The notes beneath the pieces were generated by a model, which searched no databases, was not told the origin of the DNA, and saw nothing but the letters and a program-made list of their open reading frames with translations. 64,000 bases of DNA, taken from Tumebacillus permanentifrigoris. Its GTDB lineage: Bacteria > Bacillota > Bacilli > Tumebacillales > Tumebacillaceae. Shown piece after piece: positions 51,325 to 60,033 of the stretch; the stretch's first letter is position 1; the number at the start of each line of letters is the position of its first letter. Both the position numbers and the translations under genes were made by a program. The stretch lies in assembly GCF_003148565.1 (NCBI RefSeq), contig NZ_QGGL01000005.1, forward strand, positions 124,001-188,000, written 5' to 3'.

Positions 51325-51531
51325 ATGAAAAGGAAACTCTGGATGCTCGCACTGATCGGAATCTTGTCGATGTACACGGTCCCGACCAACGCTCTGGCTG
51401 AAAACGAACCTCCGACTTGGGACCCCTGCTCCATCTGTCCACCCCGGACCGGAACTACAGCAACCACCACCGAACCAGTACCTGCTTGCCCAGAAACCCC
51501 GCCGACCCCACCGACCGGGGACGGTGCCTAA
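51325..51531 (+). CDS. Secreted proline/cysteine-rich small peptide, candidate signal precursor
   Basis: 68 residues, GAGGGGG eight bases before the ATG. Signal peptide with cleavage site TNALA-EN near residue 25. The mature 43 residues are rich in Pro and Thr with three Cys: PPTWDPCSICPPRTG, then PACPETPPTPPTGDGA. No membrane or lipobox. Position behind an XRE-TPR gene and small size suit a pheromone precursor, but other roles (bacteriocin-like or surface peptide) remain. Confidence 0.7.
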   Translation: MKRKLWMLALIGILSMYTVPTNALAENEPPTWDPCSICPPRTGTTATTTEPVPACPETPPTPPTGDGA

Positions 51532-51569
51532 AAAAGGAGACTTCCGCGCAGCGCGGAAGTCTCCTTTTT
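51531..51569. terminator. Terminator of the second receptor-peptide operon
   Basis: AAAAAGGAGACTTCCGC (51531-51547)/GCGGAAGTCTCCTTTTT (51553-51569); also serves the convergent PHP gene. Confidence 0.9.
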
Positions 51570-51571
51570 GG

Positions 51572-52393
51572 TTAGGTGAGCGGTACAGAGGTGCGCTTGT
51601 GTTGGTCGAACGTGACGATGTGCGTGTAGCCGACACTACGAATGTACTCGACAGCACGGTCGTAGTCTGCACCGACGTCCTCGGGGCGGTGAGCATCTGA
51701 GTTGAGCACGATCGGCACATGCTGGGCATAGCAGGCCTGCAGGAAATCAGGTGCCGGATAGACTTTGTTCACCGGCTTCCTCCAGCCTGCGGTTGACACT
51801 TCAATCACTTGCTGGTTCACAGCAAATGACTTCGCCAACCGCTCATACCAGCCTTGCAGAAACACCGCATCCTCTGGCTCATGTCCAAACACCTTGATCA
51901 CATCGGGGTGTCCGACGAAATCGAACATCCGCGAGTCGGATAGTTGCATCATGATCTCAAAATACTCCTGATACACATCCTTCACCTCGCGCTTGTCCCA
52001 CTCGGAGAGGTTCACAGCGAGATCAAAACCAAAATCACCAAGCCAGTGGATGGAGCCGATCACATAATCGAACGGATAGCTCTTGATAAACTCTCGCAGA
52101 TCGCTGTCTCGGCCGGGGATGTAGTCGAGTTCGAGACCGAACTTGACGTTATGGCCGGCTTTTTTGGCGTCCTTGAACATCTGCATGTACTCGTCCATGT
52201 CCTCTGTTCGCCGCTCATCTGTCCAAGCGTTGGCAAACAACGGACGGGTCTGGGCGAAGCGATATCCGTGCTCGGAGATCCCCAACTCCCCCACTCCATT
52301 TGCAGCCGCCACTCGAATAAAGTTCTCCAGCCATTCCACCGTGTACGGACCGCGTTCCGTGTGTACGTGGTAATCTGTTCTCATAGCCTCCAC
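51572..52393 (-). CDS. PHP-domain phosphatase, histidinol-phosphatase-like
   Basis: 273 residues (GTG 52393; an ATG three codons later sits too close to its GGAGG). The metal-binding DYHVHTERG at the start, GISEHGYRF, VIGSIHWLGDFG and VLNSDAHRPEDVG give the full PHP set. HisK-type members dephosphorylate histidinol phosphate; no his genes are near, so another phosphoester is possible. Lies 30 bases after thiG on the same strand. Confidence 0.88.
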   Translation of the reverse strand: MEAMRTDYHVHTERGPYTVEWLENFIRVAAANGVGELGISEHGYRFAQTRPLFANAWTDERRTEDMDEYMQMFKDAKKAGHNVKFGLELDYIPGRDSDLREFIKSYPFDYVIGSIHWLGDFGFDLAVNLSEWDKREVKDVYQEYFEIMMQLSDSRMFDFVGHPDVIKVFGHEPEDAVFLQGWYERLAKSFAVNQQVIEVSTAGWRKPVNKVYPAPDFLQACYAQHVPIVLNSDAHRPEDVGADYDRAVEYIRSVGYTHIVTFDQHKRTSVPLT

Positions 52394-52423
52394 TCACCTC
52401 TCCTCAAGTCGTGCCTTCTCTCT

Positions 52424-53200
52424 CTACTCGATCATGAACTCCATCGGAGACGAAGCGTTCGCATAGCGCTTTTTGGCGATCCGACCCGCCAGGAAGCCCT
52501 TGCGCCCCGCTTCAATCGCCAGTTTCATCGCTTCTGCCATCAACACCGGGTTTTTCGCAGCAGCCACCGCTGTGTTCAACAGCACAGCATCTGCGCCCAA
52601 CTCCATCGCTGCAGCCACGTCAGCCGCCGAACCGACACCTGCGTCGATGATGACCGGCACCTTCGCCTCTTCGATGATGAACGACAGGTAGTGTGGGTTC
52701 AGAATGCCCAAGCCGGAACCGATTGGAGAGGCACCCGGCATGATCGCCGCTGCACCCGCCTCCACCAAGTGACGCGCCAGGATCGGGTCGTCTGAGGTGT
52801 ACGGCAAGACGGTGAAGCCTTCCTTCACCAGCATCTCCGTCGCTTTCAATGTGCCGATCGGGTCTGGCAACAGCGTGCGCATGTCGCCGATGACTTCGAC
52901 CTTGATCATGTCGCACAGGCCCGTTGCTCTGGCCAGACGAGCGATGCGCACCGCTTCCTCCGCCGTCTGTGCACCTGCCGTGTTCGGGAGCAAGGTGTAT
53001 TTTTTCAAGTCGAGACGCTCGAGGAAGTTCGGGTTGTCTGGGTTGTCGATGTTCAGACGACGAATCGCAAAGGTTAGCACTTCCGACTCGGCAGCGTCGA
53101 CCGCTTGTTGCTGGACGTCCAAGTCCGAGAACTTGCCAGTCCCCAGCAGCAGTCGGGATTTGAACGTATACGAACCAATTTTCAGAAGATCTTCAGTCAT
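52424..53200 (-). CDS. thiG: Thiazole synthase
   Basis: 258 residues from ATG 53200 (AAGGAG 11 bases upstream). TIM barrel with the Schiff-base lysine in [10 protein letters not shown] and phosphate loops GSGLGI and [12 protein letters not shown]-like segments. It joins deoxyxylulose phosphate, a glycine imine and the ThiS thiocarboxylate to form the thiazole of thiamine. Follows thiS by 30 bases. ThiO/ThiH is not in the window. Confidence 0.96.
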   Translation of the reverse strand: MTEDLLKIGSYTFKSRLLLGTGKFSDLDVQQQAVDAAESEVLTFAIRRLNIDNPDNPNFLERLDLKKYTLLPNTAGAQTAEEAVRIARLARATGLCDMIKVEVIGDMRTLLPDPIGTLKATEMLVKEGFTVLPYTSDDPILARHLVEAGAAAIMPGASPIGSGLGILNPHYLSFIIEEAKVPVIIDAGVGSAADVAAAMELGADAVLLNTAVAAAKNPVLMAEAMKLAIEAGRKGFLAGRIAKKRYANASSPMEFMIE

Positions 53201-53230
53201 TGTGTATAACACTCCTTATGTAGAAAGAGA

Positions 53231-53434
53231 CTAACAGCCGCCGCCGACAAAGTGGACGATCTCGATCTTGTCCCCGGCAACGACAACCGTTTCTGTGTAC
53301 AGCTCTCGGGGGATGATGTTCAGGTTGTGCTCGATGACGACGATTCGCTCGTTCAAGTTGAAATGCGCGACCACGTCTGCGAGCGTCTGTGCATGGTCAA
53401 TCTCGCGCTCCTGACCGTTGATGATCAGCTTCAT
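53231..53434 (-). CDS. thiS: Sulfur carrier protein ThiS with an extra C-terminal Cys
   Basis: 67 residues of ubiquitin-like fold (LIINGQEREI, TLADVVAHFNL, VVVAGDKIEIVHFVGGG). ThiS proteins end in GG(G), whose carboxylate is adenylated and thiolated; here a Cys codon (TGT) and only then TAG follow the GGG. The residue would have to be removed, or thiolation works differently. ATG overlaps the TGA of thiE. Confidence 0.93.
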   Translation of the reverse strand: MKLIINGQEREIDHAQTLADVVAHFNLNERIVVIEHNLNIIPRELYTETVVVAGDKIEIVHFVGGGC

Positions 53435-54066
53435 ACCCGGCTCCCCCTCTCTCTGTCGACGATCTCGCGAAGCTCGCGCGCCGCCGCTTCGACATCATCA
53501 GCACCGACCACCGCCGAGACGACCGCCACGGAGTTGGCTCCGCACCGAATGATCTCCGCTGTATCGGCAGCTGTGATTCCACCGATTGCCACGATCGGCA
53601 ATCGCACATGGCGGCGCACTTCCAACACGCCTGCAGGTCCGACGACCGGCTCGGTGTCGAGTTTGGTTTGCGTGGGCTTCATCGGCCCGAGACCGATATA
53701 GTCGGCCCCAGCACGCTCGGCCGCCACGGCTTCCTCGACGTTGTGCGTGGAGAGCCCGACGATTTTGCCCGCACCGAGAATTTCACGCGCCACCTGAATG
53801 GGCAGATCACCCTGTCCAAGATGCACACCGTCGGCGTCGACTGCTCGTGCAACGTCGATGCGGTCATTGATGATTAACTTCACGCCTGCCTCACGAGTCA
53901 AACGGCGCAGCAAGTGCCCCGCTTCCAGCAGTTCACGACCGCTATAGTCCTTCTCGCGCAACTGGATGCAATCAGCACCACCGCGCAGGGCGGCTGCAAT
54001 CACATCTTTCAGTTGGCGTCCCTTGTAATAGGCGTGACCTGTGAGTACATAGAGCCTCGAATCCAT
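53431..54066 (-). CDS. thiE: Thiamine-phosphate synthase
   Basis: 211 residues from ATG 54066; the ATG ten codons upstream has no ribosome site. ADCIQLREKD, INDRIDVA, DGVHLGQGDLP and VAIGGIT mark the TIM barrel that couples the pyrimidine and thiazole parts. First gene of thiE-thiS-thiG. No TPP riboswitch motif is seen between it and the terminator at 54105-54133. Confidence 0.96.
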   Translation of the reverse strand: MDSRLYVLTGHAYYKGRQLKDVIAAALRGGADCIQLREKDYSGRELLEAGHLLRRLTREAGVKLIINDRIDVARAVDADGVHLGQGDLPIQVAREILGAGKIVGLSTHNVEEAVAAERAGADYIGLGPMKPTQTKLDTEPVVGPAGVLEVRRHVRLPIVAIGGITAADTAEIIRCGANSVAVVSAVVGADDVEAAARELREIVDRERGSRV

Positions 54067-54104
54067 TATATCAAACGCCTCACTTATTTCCGTCATGTGG
54101 CATA

Positions 54105-54133
54105 CAAAAAACCGTCTCCACGCAAGGAGACGG
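54105..54133 (-). terminator. Terminator of the 165-residue hypothetical gene
   Basis: CCGTCTCC (54112-54119)/GGAGACGG (54126-54133), then T6 on the minus strand; ends about 40 bases before thiE. Confidence 0.8.
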
Positions 54134-54177
54134 AACGATACGCTCTCATCCTACCATAGCTGTCCAGCTCTGACAAC

Positions 54178-54675
54178 TTACTGCACAGTCGGCACGTCGG
54201 ACAGTGCAAATCCGATCACTTGGTCGGCAAACAGTGTCAATTGCGGAAGTTTCGTCGATAGGTCCGAACCGCTGGATTGCAGCACCACATCTCGCAACGA
54301 GAGGATCGGGGCAGTGTCGACGATCTCGATCTGCTTTTCTTGCTCCTCATACGTGCGCAACAGCTCACTGCGCAGGTGCGTGACCATCGAGGCGAGGTCT
54401 GGCTTGTATTGTCCGTTGGCCTCTTCGACAAAAGATTCCGCGTAGGAAGCGCGGATGTCTTGCAGTTCGCCTTCGATCTGGCCAAATGCAGTCAAGATCG
54501 TCACACGCGGTTGCCCGCCTTGCGCCTGCAGACGGGCGATGCTGGCTTCGAGCGCCTGCATCGTCAACCACTTGAGCGACAAGCGCTTCTCCATCGCTTT
54601 GGGCAAGGTGGAAGGTGGCTTTTTTTTCTGCTTCTTTTTGTCTTGGCTTTGTTCGTCTTGCTGTTGGTTCGACAT
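54178..54675 (-). CDS. Hypothetical protein with charged N-terminus
   Basis: 165 residues. The first 25 are Gln/Lys-rich (SNQQQDEQSQDKKKQKKK), then helices and a beta pair TILTAFGQIEGEL that might form a small Sm- or KOW-like barrel, then SMVTHLRSELLRTYEEQE and a C-terminal strand region. No membrane segment. No family recognised. Lies 13 bases after a small membrane-peptide frame. Confidence 0.65.
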   Translation of the reverse strand: MSNQQQDEQSQDKKKQKKKPPSTLPKAMEKRLSLKWLTMQALEASIARLQAQGGQPRVTILTAFGQIEGELQDIRASYAESFVEEANGQYKPDLASMVTHLRSELLRTYEEQEKQIEIVDTAPILSLRDVVLQSSGSDLSTKLPQLTLFADQVIGFALSDVPTVQ

Positions 54676-54688
54676 ATCGCATCTCCTC

Positions 54689-54808
54689 TTATCGTGAGAC
54701 AGCCGCCGCTACTGCGGTGTCGATCGGTAGTTTCTTCTCCGTCGCTCCGATGTAGATCAGACCGAGCACACCAAACACACACAAAAAAACTGCAATTTGT
54801 TTCAACAA
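54689..54808 (-). CDS. Putative 39-residue single-helix membrane peptide
   Basis: Frame starting with two TTG codons (54808 and 54805) about 10 bases after GGGAGG; translation LKQIAVFLCVFGVLGLIYIG followed by a charged, alanine-rich end. One membrane helix. Plausible because of the ribosome site and tight spacing to the next gene, but without comparative evidence. Confidence 0.45.
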   Translation of the reverse strand: MLKQIAVFLCVFGVLGLIYIGATEKKLPIDTAVAAAVSR

Positions 54809-54881
54809 AGCCAAAACACCTCCCCCACCACATTGTACAGAGAATTGACCATTTGTCCAGTGGTGGAGGCAGGGCGCCTTG

Positions 54882-55313
54882 TTAGATCTTCTCCTTACCC
54901 AACAATCGAAAATGCTCGACTTTCAAACACTTGTCCATCACGACGGTGAGGCCGGCTTCCTGCGCTTTTTTCGCCGCCGCTTCGTCGATGATCTCCAGTT
55001 GGGCCCAGAGCACTTTCGCCTTGATCTGAATCGCTTGCTCGACGATGCCCATCAATTCATGGCTTCTGCGAAACACGTTGACGATGTCGATGTTGCCTTC
55101 GACATCGAGCAGGCTTGGGTGTGACTTACGGCCCATCACAGAGTCGAGGTTCGGGTTGATCGGGACGATCTCATACCCTTGGGATTGCAGGTAGGCAGCG
55201 ACTTCATGCGAGGGCTTGGTCACTTCACCTGACAGTCCCACCACTGCGATGTCTTTGCTGCGCTTCAAGATGTTCACCAGTTCCTGATCCGTCGGATTTT
55301 GGAATGTTGACAC
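54882..55313 (-). CDS. CoA-binding protein, YccU/YneT type
   Basis: 143 residues from a GTG after AAGGAGGGG. Rossmann-like CoA-binding domain: IAVVGLSGEVTKPSHEVAAY, then YEIVPINPN and VLWAQLEIIDEAA. Found in many bacilli; physiological role unknown. Monocistronic. Confidence 0.9.
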   Translation of the reverse strand: MSTFQNPTDQELVNILKRSKDIAVVGLSGEVTKPSHEVAAYLQSQGYEIVPINPNLDSVMGRKSHPSLLDVEGNIDIVNVFRRSHELMGIVEQAIQIKAKVLWAQLEIIDEAAAKKAQEAGLTVVMDKCLKVEHFRLLGKEKI

Positions 55314-55380
55314 GACAAATCCCCTCCTTGATTCGACAAATTTATGTAATATTTAGAATTGTTCCACGTGGAAATGCAAT

Positions 55381-55545
55381 TCATTTCAAGTATTTGACCC
55401 CATACCGTCCCTTGGCGGTTCGGTAAATCCCTACAAATGACGGGCTTGTATAACCGCTGCTCCACCAGTCTTGGCGAAAGCGATCGGCGAGGCAACCCGC
55501 TTGAAATTTGCTGTCGAACAATTTCCCGTAGTACACCCAACTCAT
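55381..55545 (-). CDS. Small aromatic-rich protein, 54 residues
   Basis: ATG 55545 with AAAGGAG 12 bases upstream. Translation MSWVYYGKLFDSKFQAG, then RFRQDWWSSGYTSPSFVG and a basic end RTAKGRYGVKYLK. High Tyr/Trp content and balanced composition look like a real folded protein. No family recognised. Upstream on the same strand of the CoA-binding gene. Confidence 0.55.
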   Translation of the reverse strand: MSWVYYGKLFDSKFQAGCLADRFRQDWWSSGYTSPSFVGIYRTAKGRYGVKYLK

Positions 55546-55644
55546 CTCGACCCTGGTCTCCTTTCGACAAGCCTCTACGACCAAGAATTACCCAATATCG
55601 TTCCTTTCATGCTGGGCACACTACAAGCAAGGAGGGGTGCCGAC

Positions 55645-56247
55645 ATGAAAAGCTCTCGCATGCTCACTGTGGCGCTGTCTGTCGTCCTCGCAATGACGCT
55701 GACAGGTTGCACGCAAAAAATGATTCCCCAAGCGTTGAATAAAAACAGTGCGGACAACAAGCGCACTGCAGAAGGGGTTCAGCAACGCGAGGCGACTGAA
55801 AAGACCACGCCCGCCGAGCAAAACCCAGACAGGTCACAAGTCAGTGAAATTCACAAGCCAAACTACAGCTTGCGAGCGCCGAAAATCGCCAGCTTGAATC
55901 CGAAAAACGCCGATGCCACGCTGACCAAGCAAGCCGACGAGATCGCCAACGTCGCCACTCGCATCCAAGGGGTGGAACGCGCCGCCGTGTTCCTGACCGG
56001 CAAGACGGCGCTGGTCGGCATCGACCTCGCGGACAACATCAGCGGTTCCAAGATCGATACGATCAAGTTCTCCGTCAAGGAAGCGGCTGAACGCACGGGC
56101 AAAGGCTACCGTGCGATCGTCTCGTCTGATATCGACACGGTCACACGGGCGCGCGCGTTGGTCAACGACGTTCGCAACGGAAAACCTATATCGGGAATCA
56201 GCGACGAGATCGCCGACATCGTGTCCCGCCTGCTCCCGGAGATGTAA
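55645..56247 (+). CDS. YhcN/YlaJ family sporulation lipoprotein (first copy)
   Basis: 200 residues from ATG 55645 (GGAGGGG eight bases before). Lipobox LTGCTQ (Cys near 22), a disordered 60-residue segment and the YhcN/YlaJ domain with ADEIANVATRIQGVERAAVF and ALVGIDL. Relatives sit in the inner spore membrane and affect germination. Convergent with resE. Confidence 0.88.
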   Translation: MKSSRMLTVALSVVLAMTLTGCTQKMIPQALNKNSADNKRTAEGVQQREATEKTTPAEQNPDRSQVSEIHKPNYSLRAPKIASLNPKNADATLTKQADEIANVATRIQGVERAAVFLTGKTALVGIDLADNISGSKIDTIKFSVKEAAERTGKGYRAIVSSDIDTVTRARALVNDVRNGKPISGISDEIADIVSRLLPEM

Positions 56248-56286
56248 AAAAAGCGGTGTACCACCTGTGGGTGGCACACCGCTTTT
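56248..56286. terminator. Bidirectional terminator between YhcN-like gene and resE
   Basis: AAAAAGCGGTGT and ACACCGCTTTTT with an inner CCAC/GTGG; A and T runs on both sides. Confidence 0.88.
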
Positions 56287-56288
56287 TC

Positions 56289-58049
56289 CTATCCGACGTT
56301 GTAACGCGGCAGGATGACGTTGAATGTCGTCCCCTTGCCGACTTCGCTCTCCACGACGATGTCACCGTGGTGGCTTTTGACGATGTTGTGCGTGATCGCG
56401 AGGCCCAAGCCTGTGCCGCCCTTGCTGCGGGTGCGGGCTTTGTCGACCTTGTAGAAGCGCTCGAACACGAACGGCAAGTCTTCCTGCGGAATGCCTTCGC
56501 CTGTGTCGCGCACCAAGATTTGGACCAGCGTGTCATCAGCGGTCAGTTGCATCGTCAAGCGCCCGCCTGCTGGCGTGTGGCGGAACGCGTTGTCCACGAG
56601 ATTCGTGAACACTTGCTCCAAGCGGTCTGGATCGCCGTAGACGAGCACCGGAGCCGCGTCATCGTCCACGAACAGGTCCAGTCCAACCTCGCGCTCGTGG
56701 GAGACGGTCGTGAACTTGCGGCCCACGCGGCGAACGAGATTCGCCATGTCCAACTCCTCCTCCGACATCTGGAACTGGCCGGATTCGAGTTGGGCGAGGT
56801 TGAGCAGGTCGTTGACGAGACGGCGCATGCGGTGCGTCTCGTCGAGGATGATCTGCGTCAATTCCTGGCGCTGTTCCGGGTCGTCACCGAACTCGTCGAG
56901 CAGCGCTTCCGAGTAGCCCTGCATCATCGCCAGCGGCGTGCGCAGTTCATGCGAGACGTTGGCGATAAAGTCCTTGCGCATCTTGTCAATCGTGCGCTCC
57001 TCGGTGACGTCGCGCAGGACGGCAACGCAACCGCGGAGTGTCTCGCCGTCTTTTTCGTAGAGCGGTGCGATCGTGACGAACAGCACTCGACCCTGCCACT
57101 GCAATTCATCGAACAACGACTGGCGATTTTTCATCACCGACTTTTCGAAGTCAGCGAGGTCGCGCGGCAGTTGCTTCGCCGAGGGATCACCCGTCTCCAT
57201 CAACAGTTGCGCCCGAATCATCCGGCGCGCCTGCGGGTTGGCCAATGTGATCGCACCGTTGAGATCGGCGGAGAGGACGCCATCGCTCATCGAGGTGATG
57301 ATCGAGGTGAGCTGTTCCTTCTCCCGTTCGAGATCGTCGATGTTCTCCTCCAACTTGTCGGCCAACGTGTTCAAGGAATGCCCGAGCATCCCAACCTCGT
57401 CATGTGTGACGATATTGACTTTGCCTTGGAAGTCCCCCTCCATCATCTGCTTGGCGACTTTGTTCATCTGAACGAGCGGATTGGAGAGGTTTTTGGAGAC
57501 GACGAACGCAAGGCCTGTCGCCAACACGACACCGAGACCTGCGGAGAAAAACAACAGTTCACGAAGTTTTCCGACCGCTTGCGCCGCAGTGATCGGCTGG
57601 ACCACAAACAGCAACCCGACGATCTCGCTGCGGACGATCAAGGGTTCGAGCACCCAGAAGGACTCGTCCTTTTTCTCCAGCTTGGTTTCCCAGTAGGGGG
57701 ACTTGCCCCGTTCGATCACCGGTTTGCCGGAGACCAAAGTCTTGAGGTCATCCGGCGTCAAGTGTGCGACCAAGTTCTCGGTGGTCGCCCGGTCAAATTT
57801 GAGCGGCTCATCGGCGCTCTCTTCGAGCGCGAGTTCGTTGATGATCAACAGCGCTTCCGTCTGCGAGTAGTTCGGGTTGGTCAGGACTTCTGCCATATGA
57901 TCCATCCGTGCGGTGAGCCGATCCTCCTCCGCCTTCAGGAAGTAGTTGTCAAACAACTGCTCCAAGAAGATCGAGAGCAGGAGCAACACGACGATGAAAA
58001 GCGAGATGATCGTCAGCCACAGTTTGGCGACGACGCTGTTGCGGATCAC
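56289..58049 (-). CDS. resE: Sensor histidine kinase ResE
   Basis: 586 residues. Two membrane helices (about 10-30 and 165-185) around an extracytoplasmic domain, HAMP, PAS, then HisKA with NVSHELRTPLAM, HATPase with the N box NLVDNAFRHTPAGG and G boxes GEGIPQEDLP, GTGLGLAI. With ResD it senses low oxygen/nitric oxide state in bacilli. ATG overlaps the resD stop (ATGA). Confidence 0.94.
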   Translation of the reverse strand: MIRNSVVAKLWLTIISLFIVVLLLLSIFLEQLFDNYFLKAEEDRLTARMDHMAEVLTNPNYSQTEALLIINELALEESADEPLKFDRATTENLVAHLTPDDLKTLVSGKPVIERGKSPYWETKLEKKDESFWVLEPLIVRSEIVGLLFVVQPITAAQAVGKLRELLFFSAGLGVVLATGLAFVVSKNLSNPLVQMNKVAKQMMEGDFQGKVNIVTHDEVGMLGHSLNTLADKLEENIDDLEREKEQLTSIITSMSDGVLSADLNGAITLANPQARRMIRAQLLMETGDPSAKQLPRDLADFEKSVMKNRQSLFDELQWQGRVLFVTIAPLYEKDGETLRGCVAVLRDVTEERTIDKMRKDFIANVSHELRTPLAMMQGYSEALLDEFGDDPEQRQELTQIILDETHRMRRLVNDLLNLAQLESGQFQMSEEELDMANLVRRVGRKFTTVSHEREVGLDLFVDDDAAPVLVYGDPDRLEQVFTNLVDNAFRHTPAGGRLTMQLTADDTLVQILVRDTGEGIPQEDLPFVFERFYKVDKARTRSKGGTGLGLAITHNIVKSHHGDIVVESEVGKGTTFNVILPRYNVG

Positions 58050-58768
58050 TCCGACACCTCGAACTTATAGCCGACCCCCCACACGGTGACGATCATCGAG
58101 GCTGCACGTTCCGAAGCTTTGCCCAGTTTCTCGCGCAGTCGCTTGATGTGTGTATCGACGGTGCGTTGGTCCCCGTAGAACTGGTAGTTCCAGACGTCGC
58201 GCAACAGTTCCTCGCGGGAGAAGACCTTCTCTGGGCGCTGGGCCAAGTAGCAGAGCAACTCATACTCCTTCGGGGTCAGCGAGACTTCCTCACCTTCACA
58301 GACGACACGACGGGAATCCATGTTTATGGTCAGACCATTGAAGGTCAATACGCTGGACATCGCTGCCGGCGTCTCTTTTTCCCCGACTTGGTTGGTCATC
58401 GAGCGCTTGAGCAACGCTTTGACACGCATGACGAGTTCGCGCGGGGAGAACGGTTTGACGACATAGTCATCCGCCCCCAATTCAAAGCCGTGGATGCGGT
58501 TCATCTCGTCACCGGACGCTGTCAACATAATGATCGGCACTTCCTTGCCTTGTTGGCGCAGTTGGGCACAGATGTCGCGCCCGTCGAGGCTTGGCAACAT
58601 CAGGTCGAGGATGATCAGGTCATAGTGATTCTCCAGCGCCAAGTCCAGAGCAACCTGTCCGTCCTCCGCTTCCTCCACATCCAATGCGTTGCGTTCCAAG
58701 TACATGCGCACCAGTCTACGGATGCGGTCTTCGTCATCAACGATCAAAATCTTCGGATTTTGTTCCAT
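58046..58768 (-). CDS. resD: Response regulator ResD
   Basis: 240 residues, OmpR type: receiver with phosphoacceptor in LIILDLMLPSLDG, then the winged helix ending in IKRLREKLGKAS and VWGVGYKFEV. Controls aerobic/anaerobic respiration genes. Own ribosome site GGGAG; it follows resC by 65 bases that contain a hairpin. Confidence 0.95.
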   Translation of the reverse strand: MEQNPKILIVDDEDRIRRLVRMYLERNALDVEEAEDGQVALDLALENHYDLIILDLMLPSLDGRDICAQLRQQGKEVPIIMLTASGDEMNRIHGFELGADDYVVKPFSPRELVMRVKALLKRSMTNQVGEKETPAAMSSVLTFNGLTINMDSRRVVCEGEEVSLTPKEYELLCYLAQRPEKVFSREELLRDVWNYQFYGDQRTVDTHIKRLREKLGKASERAASMIVTVWGVGYKFEVSE

Positions 58769-58794
58769 CGTAACTCACTCTCCCTCAACTACAA

Positions 58795-58822
58795 CACAAG
58801 CCACCGCGGGCGGTGACTTGTG
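58795..58822. other. Hairpin between resC and resD without T run
   Basis: CACAAGCCACC (58795-58805)/GGTGACTTGTG (58812-58822), one G-T pair. Possible RNA processing or partial attenuation point between the cytochrome genes and the two-component genes. Confidence 0.5.
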
Positions 58823-58833
58823 TGTTTGTGAAA

Positions 58834-60033
58834 TTAGGATTTTGCGTAAGAATGCAAGCCAGAAATGACGAGGTTGACACCGACCAGCAGGAACAGGATG
58901 ACAACGAATCCTGCGACCGCCATCCAAGCGGATTGTTTGCCTTCCCACCCGCGACGCAGGCGGAAGTGCAAGTAGGCGGTGTAATACAGCCACGTGACCA
59001 GCGCCCAGGTTTCTTTCGGGTCCCACGACCAGTAGGAGCCCCAAGCTTCCTGTGCCCAGATCATCGCAAACACCAGCGCCCCGAGCGTGAAGACCGGATA
59101 GCCGATCGCGACGGCGCGGTAGGACAGTTCGTCCAACATCTCCGCATCCAGACCGCGCACCCAGCCTTGAATGACCATCGACAGCGGTTTGCGGGCGATG
59201 GCACGCAGCAGGCCGTAGAGGATCAGCGACGAGATGATCGTCCAGAGGATCGTGTTGAGCTGCTGACCTGCGTCAGCCGCATGCATCCAACCCGGTGCAT
59301 TGAACAGCGGCAACGGCAGGCCGAGGAAGTGCGTGGCACCGCCAAGGCTTCCACCGCTCATGCCGACCAGCGGAGGCAAGTGATAGAGGATCTCGCCCAT
59401 GTCGCCCGTCACTTTCGCTTCATACCCGCCAGCGCGGAAACCCAGCGAAGTGATGACGAAGGACAAGAGCGTGAAGAACAGGTAGACGGTGAACTCCAAG
59501 AACTTCGCGGTGCGCGAAGTTTTGAGCAGATCGGTCGTCACCAGCAGGTACATCAGACCGGCTGCAAACGAGATCGTCAGAATCCCTTCACCCAGCGCTG
59601 CCGTGGTGACGTGGATGTTCAGCCAGTAGGATTGCAGGGCCGGAATCAGCGGCTTGGATTCGCGCGGGAACACAGAGGCGTAGGCGAGGATCACCAAGCC
59701 GATCGGAGCGACGAACGCGCCGAGCACAGGGACTTTGTAGAATGCGTTGATGATGACAAAAGCAAGCATGATCGTGAAGGCCCAGAAACTCATGTACTCG
59801 AACATGTTCGAGACTGGCGTGAATCCGCCGTAGATGCCACGGGTAGCAATCGCTAACCCTTGGGTGACAACCCCGAGGATGATGATGTAATACCCCCACT
59901 TGGTCCAGAAGGTGGCCAGTGTGGCGTTTTGGGCTTTGATCTTGCGCCCGGTCAGTCCGACTACATAGAGGATGGTTGCGGCTAGGTACGAGAAAAACGC
60001 GGTACCGAAAAAGATACTGGATAACTGCATCAT
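58834..60033 (-). CDS. resC: Cytochrome c biogenesis protein CcsA/ResC
   Basis: 399 residues, about eight membrane helices, with the WWD haem-handling motif as WGSYWSWDPKETWALVTW. With ResB it carries haem across the membrane and attaches it to apocytochrome c. ATG overlaps the resB stop by ATGA. Confidence 0.95.
   Translation of the reverse strand: MMQLSSIFFGTAFFSYLAATILYVVGLTGRKIKAQNATLATFWTKWGYYIIILGVVTQGLAIATRGIYGGFTPVSNMFEYMSFWAFTIMLAFVIINAFYKVPVLGAFVAPIGLVILAYASVFPRESKPLIPALQSYWLNIHVTTAALGEGILTISFAAGLMYLLVTTDLLKTSRTAKFLEFTVYLFFTLLSFVITSLGFRAGGYEAKVTGDMGEILYHLPPLVGMSGGSLGGATHFLGLPLPLFNAPGWMHAADAGQQLNTILWTIISSLILYGLLRAIARKPLSMVIQGWVRGLDAEMLDELSYRAVAIGYPVFTLGALVFAMIWAQEAWGSYWSWDPKETWALVTWLYYTAYLHFRLRRGWEGKQSAWMAVAGFVVILFLLVGVNLVISGLHSYAKS

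Noticed and set aside
54067-54104. Possible TPP riboswitch before thiE
   Set aside because: Only about 40 bases lie between the upstream terminator and thiE, and no CTGAGA or ACCTGATCTGG-like core is present.
55274-55570. 98-codon minus-strand frame across the CoA-binding gene start
   Set aside because: Overlaps two better frames with proper ribosome sites (54882-55313 and 55381-55545).
56256-58070. A 604-codon open frame opposite resE
   Set aside because: Shadow of resE; no domain, and the minus strand has the full histidine kinase.
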